A stretch of DNA of 64,000 nt from Mesorhizobium erdmanii USDA 3471 (lineage in GTDB: Bacteria; Pseudomonadota; Alphaproteobacteria; Rhizobiales; Rhizobiaceae), in assembly GCF_000472705.1 (NCBI RefSeq), contig NZ_KI421454.1, positions 209,227-273,226 on the forward strand, read 5' to 3'. Each line of letters opens with the position of its first letter. Positions within the stretch are counted from its first letter, which is position 1. The position numbers and the translations under genes are program-made. Below are positions 52,439 through 63,599 of the stretch, piece by piece. Under the pieces are notes generated by a model, which saw only the letters and a program-made list of their open reading frames with translations, did not search any database and was not told where the DNA came from.

Positions 52439-53515
52439 ATGAAAAGATCTCCCAATGTGTTGCAACGGCTCCTGGAGGATAGCAGCCTGCTCTCATCAAG
52501 AGAATCTATTGACCCCTTGCTGTTGAAAAGCGTGCTTGGGAAGCACTTCGGACTCAGTGGGCATTTTGAACGATTGGGCAGTGAAAAAGGCCACACGTTC
52601 AGGCTTAAAGCCGATGCGAGTGAATACCTCGTAAAGGTCTCACCATCTGACGAGCCCGAACAAATGACGGCGTTGCAGATTGGGGCGATGCGTTATCTTG
52701 ATGATGCCGCTAACGCCTTGCCGATCCAGCGGATCAAGCCTACCCTTGATCAAAGAGATAGCGTTCCGATCGACTTGGGCGATGGCACCTGTCGAACGCT
52801 CAGTGTCTTCTGCTTTGTCAAGGGTCTACTATGGGAGCAAATGGATGCCAACATTGAGCAGTTGACCAAGGTGGGACACATACTAGGGCGAGTAAACGTT
52901 GCGCTGCGATTATTTCGGCATCCAGCTGCCGCGCGCAGCTTAGTTTATGATATTAGGCACTTCCTCCATTGGGCCGGACTTGTTGAATACGCGCCAGACC
53001 CCAAACACCGATTGCTGGCTAAGCGAGTGCTTAATATCTTCGAAGAAGTCGTGCTGCCGAGGCTGCCGAGTCTCGAGATGCAAGTAATCCACGGCGACTA
53101 CGCTCCCAACAATGTAGTGGTGGATCCGCACAGCGAGGTCTTCGTGAAGGCCGTCCTTGACTTTGGTGACGCTGTCCATAGCGCGGTGATCTTTGATCCT
53201 GCCAATACGGTAGCGCACCTGATCGGCCGCACTCAGGATCACCCTTGGCACGATGCCTTTGCTTTTGTCGCCGGGTACGAGCAGAGCCGGCCAATAGATG
53301 ATTCAGAACTTCCACTTTTGCCAGTTGCGGCTCTCGCGCGGCTCACCATGCTCGCGTTGATCAGGTACTGGAAGGCGGAACGTGCACCTGACCAGACTGA
53401 TGAGCTACTCGCTAGCGCCGAGTACTACTGGGCGAATCTAGAGCGGGCCATGGCAGTACCACTTGATGACGTCATTGCGCGATTCTGCTCCCGCGCCGCT
53501 GCTCCTGGTGGTTAA
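52439..53515 (+). CDS. APH-type kinase, hydroxylysine/amino-alcohol kinase-like
   Basis: 358 residues of the aminoglycoside phosphotransferase/choline kinase fold. The catalytic loop is VIHGDYAPNNVVVD (Brenner motif H-G-D-x-x-x-x-N) and the metal-binding motif is VLDFGDAVHS. The N-lobe has FRLKADASEYLVKVSP with the ATP Lys. The I-D-F-G-D form and the genomic pairing with an AGXT2-like gene resemble vertebrate hydroxylysine kinase (AGPHD1) and its bacterial fusions. It probably phosphorylates an amino alcohol which the upstream enzyme then eliminates. Antibiotic modification is less likely given the context. Confidence 0.75.
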   Translation: MKRSPNVLQRLLEDSSLLSSRESIDPLLLKSVLGKHFGLSGHFERLGSEKGHTFRLKADASEYLVKVSPSDEPEQMTALQIGAMRYLDDAANALPIQRIKPTLDQRDSVPIDLGDGTCRTLSVFCFVKGLLWEQMDANIEQLTKVGHILGRVNVALRLFRHPAAARSLVYDIRHFLHWAGLVEYAPDPKHRLLAKRVLNIFEEVVLPRLPSLEMQVIHGDYAPNNVVVDPHSEVFVKAVLDFGDAVHSAVIFDPANTVAHLIGRTQDHPWHDAFAFVAGYEQSRPIDDSELPLLPVAALARLTMLALIRYWKAERAPDQTDELLASAEYYWANLERAMAVPLDDVIARFCSRAAAPGG

Positions 53516-54164
53516 GCGCAGCAACCGGAGGCGTGGTGCGCCGCGAGCGAACACACGTGGGCTGTGCGTGGCGCGATTTTTCGCTTTTCCTGCTCACCAC
53601 TCCATAAATCGCGCACTGCGGCGACCGTACGTTGCAATGACTAGATGCAATTGACAGGACCGTTCTAGCCAAGCAAACATTCCCAAGGGAAGTTACGGTT
53701 GGCTCTCGTATTCAATCGAAAAGGTCCACGCCGCAGAACCTGCGTCAACTTTTTTGTTTTCTGACACTCTTCACGAGGTTGTATGTTACGCTGTTGGAGG
53801 TGAAGGAAGATTGACTTGGGTTGCGCATCCACAAAAATCTTCTTTAGTGGAGTACGTTGCCATAGGCCGTGCAAAGCGACCTTAAGCCGCGCGCCCATGA
53901 ATGACTTTTCTAAAAAGCGCCTGTAGCCTGGCTATGGAACTCGCACGTCGCCCTCGCACTTTTGGGACATAGATACACGGGAGGCATGTCGGCGCGATAA
54001 TGAGTCGCTAATCTTATGCGGCAAGAACCGTGACCATCGACCATGAGATGGGCTGACCAGACGCAATCCCCATGAGCCACGCTTCAGCAGGGCTCCGTCG
54101 CGTATGATAAGAAGGTCAGGCTCTGAAGCGCGAGCATGATCCACAGCGAAGGATCTGGCGCGCT
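53516..54164. other. Intergenic, lower GC, no supported gene
   Basis: About 650 bases, in places clearly AT-richer than the neighbours (53660-53850). Two minus-strand frames (53665-53898; 53932-54168, the latter overlapping the gamma-glutamyltransferase stop) have no recognised domain. It is the region of convergence between plus-strand and minus-strand blocks. Confidence 0.4.
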
Positions 54165-55754
54165 TCACTCCGCAATCGCATAGGAGGAGCGTCGCGGATC
54201 CGCTCCGCCCATAAGGAGGCCCTCACATTTTCGGATCGCGTTTACACCCCCCATCATCCGAGACCAGCTCTCCAGTCGCTTTACTACAAAACCGGCATCT
54301 GTGAGAGGAATGTCCCAATCGGGCGGACATCTGGCCTCCAGCATGACAGTCCGACCTTGGTCATGACGCAGGCGCGGCCACTCGATCGCGGCCTGAATAT
54401 CAAGCCCCTGCTCGAAGTGACGCCGGATAACTTGAAACAGGGACTGCGGCTGTCCGTGGTCACCAGGTGTCGCAATCGCAAGCTCCACGCCCTCGTCTGA
54501 AGTCACCAAGGCGGGGCAAAGCGTATGGAAAGGCCGAAAGCCACCGCGCAAACCCCGCAGCGGGTTGTCATCGAGGGACTCGAGCATTGCACGGTTGTGT
54601 AAGACGATCCCGTGGCTTGGACAAACAACACACGAACCAAAGGTCTCGAATAACGATTGCACCCAAGACACGGCATGACCGGCGGCGTCCACGACGACCA
54701 GGGTAGAGGTGTCGCCTCCTCCTGAGAGGCTTATGGCTGGTGCGGCCTCAAGCGCTAACGTTTTCAGCCGATCAGGCGAGAGAAGGTCCTGCGGTAGAGC
54801 AATCCTGCGCGGGTCACTACAGTAGGAGTCGCGTATGCCAAACGCGGCCTTCTTCCGCGCTAGATAAGAGACCGGATCAATAAGCGGATCAGATCCGTCT
54901 GACGGCGCGGGAGCCGGCTGAGCTTCGGAAAGACCAAGCATGGCAAGGAGTGCAAGCCCTTGAGAATTTGGGGGCGCCACGTGGACCCGCCGCCCTCGCC
55001 ATGTCATAGACAGTGCTCCTTCAAAGGAAGTCGCATGCGCCGCGAGATCTTCGAGATCGATTTGAACCTCCTGATGCTGTGCTTCCGCCAGCCATTGCCG
55101 GGCAAGGTTCCCCGAATAAAATGATTGCCAGCCCTGCCTAGCCAAGACCCGCATCGTATCGGCGGCCTCGGGTTGCTTCAAACGTTCTCCGAGGCGGCGC
55201 CCGCCAGCCTTACCGAATTTGGCCTCCAGCGCGGGGAATTCGCCTACGAGCTCCGCATATTCATCTCCGTTAAAAAAATCGACCGCTGATACATCGAGCC
55301 CAACACCCTCCTCGGCAAGCGCGATTGCCGGCTCAAGGACCTCCATCAGTGAGCGACTTCCAAACTTCTCAAGTGCTTCGCCCCAAGCAGCAACCACACC
55401 GGGCACGGTGACCGGAATTGGGCCACGTCGCGGCATCGAGATAATCCCACGCTTGCGTAAAGCCGCTACCGATATTGACCGCGGACTTGGGCCGGAGCCG
55501 TTTATCGCGGTGACATCTCCATTTGGCCCCGCGTGAAGAGCAATTGCGTCGCCGCCAAGGCCATTCATGAACGGAATAGCAATCGCAAGGGTTGCGGCCG
55601 CCGCCACTGCGGCATCCATTGCATTTCCGCCCTTACGTAGCATCGCCACACCTGCCTCTGAAGCCCGGGGGTGCCCAGCGACGACCATTCCGCGCTCGCC
55701 CATAACTACAGGACGATGCGACCTAAACGTTTCGCTTCTGATGTTCGCGGTCAC
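54165..55754 (-). CDS. Gamma-glutamyltransferase family protein
   Basis: 529 residues of the Ntn-hydrolase GGT family. The start is GTG at 55754 with GGAG 8 bases before it. The large-subunit part has MVVAGHPRASEAGVAMLRKG, GGNAMDAAVAAAATLAIAIP, and NGLGGDAIALHA; autocleavage would expose the nucleophile Thr in SGGGDTSTLVVVDAAGHAVS, followed by GNxxP-like PFHTLCPALV and TPGDHGQPQ. There is no evident signal peptide, so it is likely cytoplasmic, like the ywrD/cephalosporin acylase-like branch. It hydrolyses gamma-glutamyl or similar amides; the substrate is unknown. It ends a minus-strand block of amide-cleaving genes. Confidence 0.85.
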   Translation of the reverse strand: MTANIRSETFRSHRPVVMGERGMVVAGHPRASEAGVAMLRKGGNAMDAAVAAAATLAIAIPFMNGLGGDAIALHAGPNGDVTAINGSGPSPRSISVAALRKRGIISMPRRGPIPVTVPGVVAAWGEALEKFGSRSLMEVLEPAIALAEEGVGLDVSAVDFFNGDEYAELVGEFPALEAKFGKAGGRRLGERLKQPEAADTMRVLARQGWQSFYSGNLARQWLAEAQHQEVQIDLEDLAAHATSFEGALSMTWRGRRVHVAPPNSQGLALLAMLGLSEAQPAPAPSDGSDPLIDPVSYLARKKAAFGIRDSYCSDPRRIALPQDLLSPDRLKTLALEAAPAISLSGGGDTSTLVVVDAAGHAVSWVQSLFETFGSCVVCPSHGIVLHNRAMLESLDDNPLRGLRGGFRPFHTLCPALVTSDEGVELAIATPGDHGQPQSLFQVIRRHFEQGLDIQAAIEWPRLRHDQGRTVMLEARCPPDWDIPLTDAGFVVKRLESWSRMMGGVNAIRKCEGLLMGGADPRRSSYAIAE

Positions 55755-55760
55755 GCTTGG

Positions 55761-55988
55761 TTACTCCATAAATCTTGATGCATTCATCAACGTTCTTATG
55801 CGTTCGCAATTGCTATGAAAATCTGACGTCACGTAGAGACGAAAAGTCGCGTGGCCGCGGCAACGGGACCTCAATGATCTCATGGATGCGCCCAGGATGG
55901 GCGTCATTACCACGACGCGATCTCCCAGCATTACCGGCTCTGTGATACTGTGTGTGATCAAGACTACGGATTTCCAGATTTCATCCAC
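55761..55988 (-). pseudogene. ABC transporter ATPase C-terminal remnant
   Basis: MDEIWKSVVLITHSITEPVM and LGDRVVVMTPILGA match the H-loop region (V-T-H-S-I-x-E-A) of nitrate/taurine-type (SsuB/TauB) ATPases, with IRTLMNA at the end. No Walker A, signature or Walker B motif is present, so only the tail survives. It abuts the start region of the GGT gene. Confidence 0.6.
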
Positions 55989-56113
55989 CTCGTTGTAATT
56001 CTAGGGTCATTTGCTCTCTGCTACCAGTCAGTTGTTTATCGTCTCGACTCCGAAATCGCTGAACAGGAATTGGAAGGCGCTAGTCCCCTGCGCCCGGAAC
56101 TGTGCGATATGCA

Positions 56114-56875
56114 TCATAGGAGGCCCGAAAAGGCCGTGCGCGCACACGCACTGTGCACCAATGTCACCAAATGAGTGAAATCAAAAACTGGCAGGCGCGT
56201 TTCCGCCTGGATTGCCGCAGCATAGGGCGGAAACAACGAGCACTCGAGGAGTATTGCGCCTATGTCCTTCCGATCGGCGACCAATTTCTTGGCCACCTCC
56301 ACTGTCTCGGCCTCGGCAGCGGCAAAATCGAGCGTCCTCCTGTCTTCCCAAGCCGTCGCAGCAAATTCAGCGCACCCCTCCATGCCGATGACGTGGATAG
56401 TTTCGGGGTCAATGGAAGCTCCTTTCAAATGTCGCCTGGTCAGGCTGGCTACTTCGGCAGTGATTATTCCCACTTTTCGGCCTGTTCGAAGTGTCGCGGC
56501 AATGAACGGCACGAGCATCAGCGACGAGGCAAAAACCGGAATGTTGACTGCTTCGCGCAAATGAGACTGAAAGAGTGCGGCGAACCCGCATGAGGTGGTT
56601 ATCGCCCGGCATCCCTGATCTTCAAGGTAGCGCGCGCCTTCGAGCCACGGCTCAATCGCCTTCCGAAATTCACTGCTTGCTGGATCAAGTACACCGAGAT
56701 CTCGCGCCGTTCGACTCCCGGAAGCTCCCTTCACGACGTGATGCATTACGGGAAACGGAAATGTCGACGCGTTACCGATAGCACCGGGCGGTCGAGGGAA
56801 ACGCCCCTCGATCATCAGTATGCCTATTCTGTGACCATAAAGGTTGTGTCCGCCCGTGAGCAAACCGCGTTTCAT
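56114..56875 (-). CDS. Asp/Glu/hydantoin racemase-superfamily protein
   Basis: 253 residues from ATG 56875, with GAGG about 8 bases upstream and only 8 bases after the stop of the hydrolase gene. The two active-site Cys of the superfamily are visible: AITTSCGFAALFQSH and AILLECSLFPPYAAA. The N-terminus is GHRIGILMIEGRFPRPPGAI. Members racemise amino acids or hydantoins or decarboxylate arylmalonates. Placed after a DoeA-like hydrolase, amidase and importer, it may act on the liberated amino acid; EutA in ectoine clusters belongs to this superfamily. Confidence 0.78.
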   Translation of the reverse strand: MKRGLLTGGHNLYGHRIGILMIEGRFPRPPGAIGNASTFPFPVMHHVVKGASGSRTARDLGVLDPASSEFRKAIEPWLEGARYLEDQGCRAITTSCGFAALFQSHLREAVNIPVFASSLMLVPFIAATLRTGRKVGIITAEVASLTRRHLKGASIDPETIHVIGMEGCAEFAATAWEDRRTLDFAAAEAETVEVAKKLVADRKDIGAILLECSLFPPYAAAIQAETRLPVFDFTHLVTLVHSACARTAFSGLL

Positions 56876-56883
56876 CACAGACC

Positions 56884-58056
56884 TCACTTTTTGGATAGCA
56901 GGGTGCGTGGGAAGTCGGCCAAACAATTCACGCCTCGATCAGTCACCTCAAATGTTTCCGAAACTACGAGCCCGTAGTTTTCCATCCAGATCACGGGAAT
57001 GCAATGGAACGTCATATTCGGCTCGAGTTCAGTCCGATCACCGGCGCGGATACTGGCGGTGAGTTCGTTCCAAGTTGGCGGAAAACCGATGCCGACCGGG
57101 TAGCCAATTCGGCCATCCTTCTCGATGCCGTATCGTGAGATCACCGCCTTCCACGCGGCGGCCAGTTCTTCACACACCACGCCCGGGCGCACCTTCTCAA
57201 GCACTGCATTCAGGCCCTCGGCAATCACCTTGGCGACATACTCCATACGCTCAGGCGGCTTGCCAAGGTAGATGCACCGGGAAAGGGGTGAGTGATAACG
57301 ATGCCTGACGCCGCCGAGTTCGATGTAGAAGAGGTCGTTCTCGACAAGCGGCGCGTCGGTCCATGACAGGTGCGGCGCGGCGCAATATTCGCCCACCATG
57401 GCGTTGGGCGGCTTGCACGGAAACGTGCCACCGAACTCGGGCAATCCCGCTGTTGTGACGCGATAGACTTCGGCCATAACGTCGCACTGACGCACTCCGG
57501 GTCGCGCCGCATCGAATGCTGCCTGTTGTGCTGCAGCAGCGATTCGGCCGGCCTGGCGCATAAACTCGAGTTCGCGTTCGGACTTTACCATCCGGCAGCG
57601 ATTGATAAGCAGAAAGGCGTCGACGAACTTACTATTTGTAAGATGCTTCTTGAGAAGGGCATCCCACTTGGCCGTGTAGTAATAATCGTCAGTCTCCACT
57701 CCGATTGTTCCGCCATCCCAACTGCGGCGCTGCAGTTCTTCGGCGACAAACTGCATTGGATGAAGATCGGAGGAGCCAACATATTGGTCCGGATAGGGGA
57801 CGACGTTCTTCTCGGCGAGAAACGCAGTGAACTTCGCTCCGACCGAATCCATCTTCCGACCGATCCAAATCGGTTCTTCTTGCCTTAAACTCACGGCAAC
57901 CATTTGGGGTGTATAGAACGACCATCCGTCATAGCCGGTAAGCCAGAACTGATTGGCCGGCGACGCGACGAGCAGCACATCGATGTTTTGGCGCTCCATC
58001 GCTTTCTTTACACGTGCGACACGCGTCAAATATTCTGATCGCTCGAATAACAGCAT
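56884..58056 (-). CDS. M24-family hydrolase resembling ectoine hydrolase (DoeA/EutD)
   Basis: 390 residues from ATG 58056 (GAGGT 7 bases upstream; a TTG six bases earlier is also possible). The creatinase/prolidase N-terminal domain begins MLLFERSEYLTRVARVKKAM and contains VLLVASPANQFWLTGYDGWS; the pita-bread domain carries FYIELGGVRHRYHSPLSRCI. The metal ligands of true M24 peptidases are mostly lost (Asp to Glu, Asp to Ser, GYPVGIGFPP in place of the His motif), as in creatinase and DoeA. Ectoine hydrolase opens the ectoine ring; related cyclic or amide substrates are equally possible. Confidence 0.78.
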   Translation of the reverse strand: MLLFERSEYLTRVARVKKAMERQNIDVLLVASPANQFWLTGYDGWSFYTPQMVAVSLRQEEPIWIGRKMDSVGAKFTAFLAEKNVVPYPDQYVGSSDLHPMQFVAEELQRRSWDGGTIGVETDDYYYTAKWDALLKKHLTNSKFVDAFLLINRCRMVKSERELEFMRQAGRIAAAAQQAAFDAARPGVRQCDVMAEVYRVTTAGLPEFGGTFPCKPPNAMVGEYCAAPHLSWTDAPLVENDLFYIELGGVRHRYHSPLSRCIYLGKPPERMEYVAKVIAEGLNAVLEKVRPGVVCEELAAAWKAVISRYGIEKDGRIGYPVGIGFPPTWNELTASIRAGDRTELEPNMTFHCIPVIWMENYGLVVSETFEVTDRGVNCLADFPRTLLSKK

Positions 58057-58171
58057 ATTCAAACCTCACTTTCGGGCTCACGCCCTTCATCCGCGCCGTT
58101 TCACCGAGCGCCCTCTATTGATGGCAGCCCCCACGGGAACAAAAATCGGCCAGCTTCCGGACGCGCACACA

Positions 58172-59620
58172 TTAACCGACTCCTGCTCGAACACTTGGTC
58201 GCCGGTCGATCCACGGTCTGGCTTCCTCCAGATCGCGTGCAATTCGAACCAGCGTAGCCTCATCGCCAAAGCGGCCGACGATCTGGAGGCCGATTGGCAG
58301 TCCGCTGTGGCTTTGTGCCAAGGGTAGCGATACCGATGGATGTCCCGTTACATTGAATATCCCAAGATACGCGTATAGCGCCTCATTCGCGTCCATGTGT
58401 TCCTTTGCAGAGACCGTTGGGTTCGTTGTACAAGTACCGGTGCCATGCGGTAGCGCCACGGTTGGCATCGTCGGGGTCAACAGAATGTCAAACGGCTGGA
58501 TCGCTTCCCCGACACGGAACCGCATACTCCGCAAGGCCTCAAGCAAGTCCGCAAAGTTCGATGGCGGTGAATCTCGGCTATGTTCGAGAAGCTTGAGATT
58601 CACTGGCTCCAAGGTGTCTGCGCTGATTGGGCGCCTCATAGCGCGTGCTGTGTCTTCAAGTGAAGCTCGGCTGAGGCTGAACCTTCCTTGCATTATTGTC
58701 ATGCGTAGCCTTTTGCGCTCCTCAGGCTCTAACGGTGGCGCAATTTCCGTCACGATGTGCCCCATTTCCTCAAGAAGTGCCGCCGCCGAGTCGACAGCGT
58801 TCAGGATTTCTGGCTCGACATCGATCTCGCCCCATTTGGTCCTGGCAACCCCCACTCTCAGCCGCCCCGTGGGCTGGGAAAGCTCATCAACATAGCGACG
58901 GCTTGGTTGGACGATGATAAAAGGATCGCCGGGATGAGGAGCGGAAAAGACGTCAAGCGCGGCGGCCATGTCGCGCACAGTCCGACATAGAACGAACTCG
59001 CGCGGTATGCCAAACCCTGTGTCCTGGGTGTTCGGGCCGCCAGAAATACGCCCACGGGACGGGTTCAGTCCGACAAGGCCGCACCAGGCAGCAGGGACGC
59101 GAATTGATCCACCGCCATCGTTGCCATGGGCAATCGGAGTGATGCCAGCGGCCACCGCCGCCGCGGATCCCCCGGAGGAACCGCCCGCGGAGCGCTCCAA
59201 ATTCCATGGATTGCGGGTGATGCCATTGAGTATGGATTCGGTGAATCCGGAGGTGCCGAACTCCGGTGTTGTCGTTCTTCCAAGCGTTCGGAGCCCGGCG
59301 TCCCTGGCATGGCGAATAAAGTAGCTATCTGTCTGCGGACGAAAGCCCTTGAGTAGACGGCTTCCATCTTCTTGTAACCGGCCAGCTTCGGTGGCCCCGC
59401 TATCCTTACGAAGGAAAGGCACGCCATGGAAGAGCCCTCCGTCCGAGCCGGCAACAGTCTCAGCATCTTCATAGAACTCAATGACGGCATTGATGCGGGG
59501 ATTGATTTCGTCGTGGGCCTGCCGGGCTAGCCCCGTCAACTCCAAGGGCGTCACTTCGCCCGTTCTCACAAGAGAGGCCAAACCGGTGGCATCGTGATCG
59601 ACGTATTCGCTTAGTTTCAT
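58172..59620 (-). CDS. Amidase-signature enzyme
   Basis: 482 residues. The Ser-cisSer-Lys triad region is present: Lys in GVPFLRKDSGATEAG (about residue 71) and the Gly/Ser-rich GGSSGGSAAAVAAGITPIAH with both Ser. Further landmarks are GRTTTPEFGTSG and GGSIRVPAAWCGLVGLNPSR. It hydrolyses a carboxylic amide to acid and ammonia. The start ATG at 59620 follows 29 bases after the ATPase stop, so it belongs to the importer operon. GatA is excluded because no gatB/gatC follows and the context is catabolic. Confidence 0.86.
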   Translation of the reverse strand: MKLSEYVDHDATGLASLVRTGEVTPLELTGLARQAHDEINPRINAVIEFYEDAETVAGSDGGLFHGVPFLRKDSGATEAGRLQEDGSRLLKGFRPQTDSYFIRHARDAGLRTLGRTTTPEFGTSGFTESILNGITRNPWNLERSAGGSSGGSAAAVAAGITPIAHGNDGGGSIRVPAAWCGLVGLNPSRGRISGGPNTQDTGFGIPREFVLCRTVRDMAAALDVFSAPHPGDPFIIVQPSRRYVDELSQPTGRLRVGVARTKWGEIDVEPEILNAVDSAAALLEEMGHIVTEIAPPLEPEERKRLRMTIMQGRFSLSRASLEDTARAMRRPISADTLEPVNLKLLEHSRDSPPSNFADLLEALRSMRFRVGEAIQPFDILLTPTMPTVALPHGTGTCTTNPTVSAKEHMDANEALYAYLGIFNVTGHPSVSLPLAQSHSGLPIGLQIVGRFGDEATLVRIARDLEEARPWIDRRPSVRAGVG

Positions 59621-59649
59621 GTTGGTTACGTCCTTACTCGATGGGGTAG

Positions 59650-61717
<2,068 letters not shown>

Positions 61718-61725
<8 letters not shown>

Positions 61726-62575
61726 CGAGCGCCTCCTGCAACGCGTCGGCCGTCAAATTTATCCCCACCACGAGAGTAGCGATCGCCAGCGCGTCGAATA
61801 GCACAGTCCACCAATAGCCCCCGCTGATCATCGAGTAATTGTTGGAGATCGAGAGCCCCCAATCCGGCGAGGGTGGCTGAAGGCCGAACCCGATGAAGCT
61901 CAGCGTGGCGACTGCGAAGATCGCATATCCGAGGCGCACCGTGGATTCGACGAGGATGGGCGGGAGTATGTTGGGTAGGATTTCGACGAACATGATATGG
62001 GCTGAATTCTCATGGCGGAGCTTGGCGGCTGCGACGTAGTCAAGCTCCCGCTCCGACAGGACCGCGGAGCGGACAGTGCGGGCGATGCCCGGACCGAAGG
62101 ATAGGCCGATGACGATGATGACAGTGGTCTCGGACGTGCCTAGCGCAACAATCGCGAGAAGTGATACGATCACTCCTGGAATTGCCATCGTGGCCTCGAT
62201 CAGGCGCGAGGCGATGTCGTCGATGATGCCTCGGAAATAGCCGGTGAGAAGCCCGAGCACTGTGCCCACAACGGTCGCCAGGATCGTCGCGAGGGGCGCG
62301 ACGGTCAGAATGTCGCGCGAGCCGACGATGACGCGGGAAAAGATATCTCGGCCGATCTGGTCGGTCCCGAACCAATGCTCTGCAGAGGGCTGCCCTAGCG
62401 CGTTCAGGATATCCTCGCCTAGCGGGTCGTACGGCACCAAGTCGCGGCCGAAGAGGGCACAGACCACCCAGAAGAGCACGATGGTTAGGCCGGTCAGGAA
62501 GGCGCCGGAACGGGACAGCGCCGTGAAGACCTCCTGACGCCGGCTCGGGGCCGCAGCGGCGGCAAAGCCCGTCAT
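61718..62575 (-). CDS. Peptide/nickel-type ABC permease (DppC-like)
   Basis: 285 residues from ATG 62575, which overlaps the upstream permease stop (ATGA). Membrane segments include LTGLTIVLFWVVCALFG near the N-terminus and the BPD_transp_1 domain (APLATILATVVGTVLGLLTG, GVIVSLLAIVALGTSETTVI) with the EAA loop VRSAVLSERELDYVAAAKLR. The DPLGEDILNALGQPSAEHWF-GTDQIGRD motif before the domain is characteristic of DppC/OppC. It forms the channel with the DppB-like protein. Confidence 0.9.
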
Positions 62576-63525
62576 TGGCCGTCTCCCATCTGAATGCGTG
62601 GGTTGAGGAAGGAGTAAAGGAGATCGGCGAGCAATGTCGCCACAGCGTAGGTGATCCCGATGATTAGCACGCACGCCTGTAGCATCGGGAAATCCTTGGC
62701 CTTGGCCGCGTTGAAGATCAGAGACCCAATCCCTTGATATCGGAACAACGTCTCCACCACCAAAAGACCGCCGATGAGGTAGCCCGTCTGGCTGGCGATG
62801 ACCGTGATGGTCGGCAGCAGCGCGTTCCTGAGTACGTGCCGCCAGATGACCAGGCGCCAAGGCAGGCCCTTCAGCACGGCAGTGCGGGTGTAGTCGGAGT
62901 CGAGCGCCTCAATCATGCCCGCTCTTGCCATGCGCGCAATGTAGCCGAACAGCCCGAGCACGAGTGTCATCGCGGGCAAGACCAGGTAGTAGAGCTGGAT
63001 CAAGGGTCCCGCGCCATCAGGCCAGGCGGCGTCGATCGGCAACCAGCGAAGCCAAATGCCAAAGATCAGGATCAGCACGATGCCGCTGACGAATTCCGGC
63101 AGCACGGTCGCCGACAGGCCGCCGAGGCTGATGACGCGGTCAAGTGGCCGATTTACCTTCAGCGCAGCCACTACCCCGCCGAGGATGCCAAGCGGCACGA
63201 CGAGCAGGAAGCCCACCGCCGCAAGCTTCAGCGAATGGCCGAGCGCGGGAACTACGAAGGCGGCGACAGGGGAACGATAGATGTAGGACTGGCCCATGTC
63301 GCCTTGGAGAAAAGGCCAAATCCACGCGCCATATTGCACGAGGAGCGGTCGATCGACGCCAAGCTGGTGGTTCAGCGCATCGACCGCTTGCTGATCGGCG
63401 AGAGGGCCAAGGATAGTTCGGCCGACGTTCCCGGGCAGAATCTGCCCGAGAAAGAACACGATCAGGCTCAGCACAAAGAGTGTCACCAACGAAAAGGCGA
63501 AGCGTCGGGCAAGGAAGCGGTTCAT
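62572..63525 (-). CDS. Peptide/nickel-type ABC permease (DppB-like)
   Basis: 317 residues. The start MNRFLARRFAFSLVTLFVLS-LIVFFLGQILPG is the usual DppB N-terminal membrane segment; the permease domain follows with HSLKLAAVGFLLVVPLGILG, EFVSGIVLILIFGIWLRWLP and the EAA loop YIARMARAGMIEALDSDYTR-TAVLKGLP. Six membrane helices are expected. It lies 74 bases after the substrate-binding protein gene. Confidence 0.9.
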   Translation of the reverse strand: MNRFLARRFAFSLVTLFVLSLIVFFLGQILPGNVGRTILGPLADQQAVDALNHQLGVDRPLLVQYGAWIWPFLQGDMGQSYIYRSPVAAFVVPALGHSLKLAAVGFLLVVPLGILGGVVAALKVNRPLDRVISLGGLSATVLPEFVSGIVLILIFGIWLRWLPIDAAWPDGAGPLIQLYYLVLPAMTLVLGLFGYIARMARAGMIEALDSDYTRTAVLKGLPWRLVIWRHVLRNALLPTITVIASQTGYLIGGLLVVETLFRYQGIGSLIFNAAKAKDFPMLQACVLIIGITYAVATLLADLLYSFLNPRIQMGDGQ

Positions 63526-63599
63526 CAGGTCTGCTTTAATGAGGTTGCGAAACGGCAGTTGATCGGCGGGCCGGCTCGTCCCGGTCCGCCGAGCCTGCG

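Noticed and set aside
52439..53515. Aminoglycoside resistance gene
   Set aside because: The APH fold is shared by many small-molecule kinases, and the operon with an AGXT2-like enzyme favours metabolism.
58172..59620. Glutamyl-tRNA amidotransferase subunit A
   Set aside because: No gatB or gatC adjoins and the gene lies in a transport/catabolic operon.
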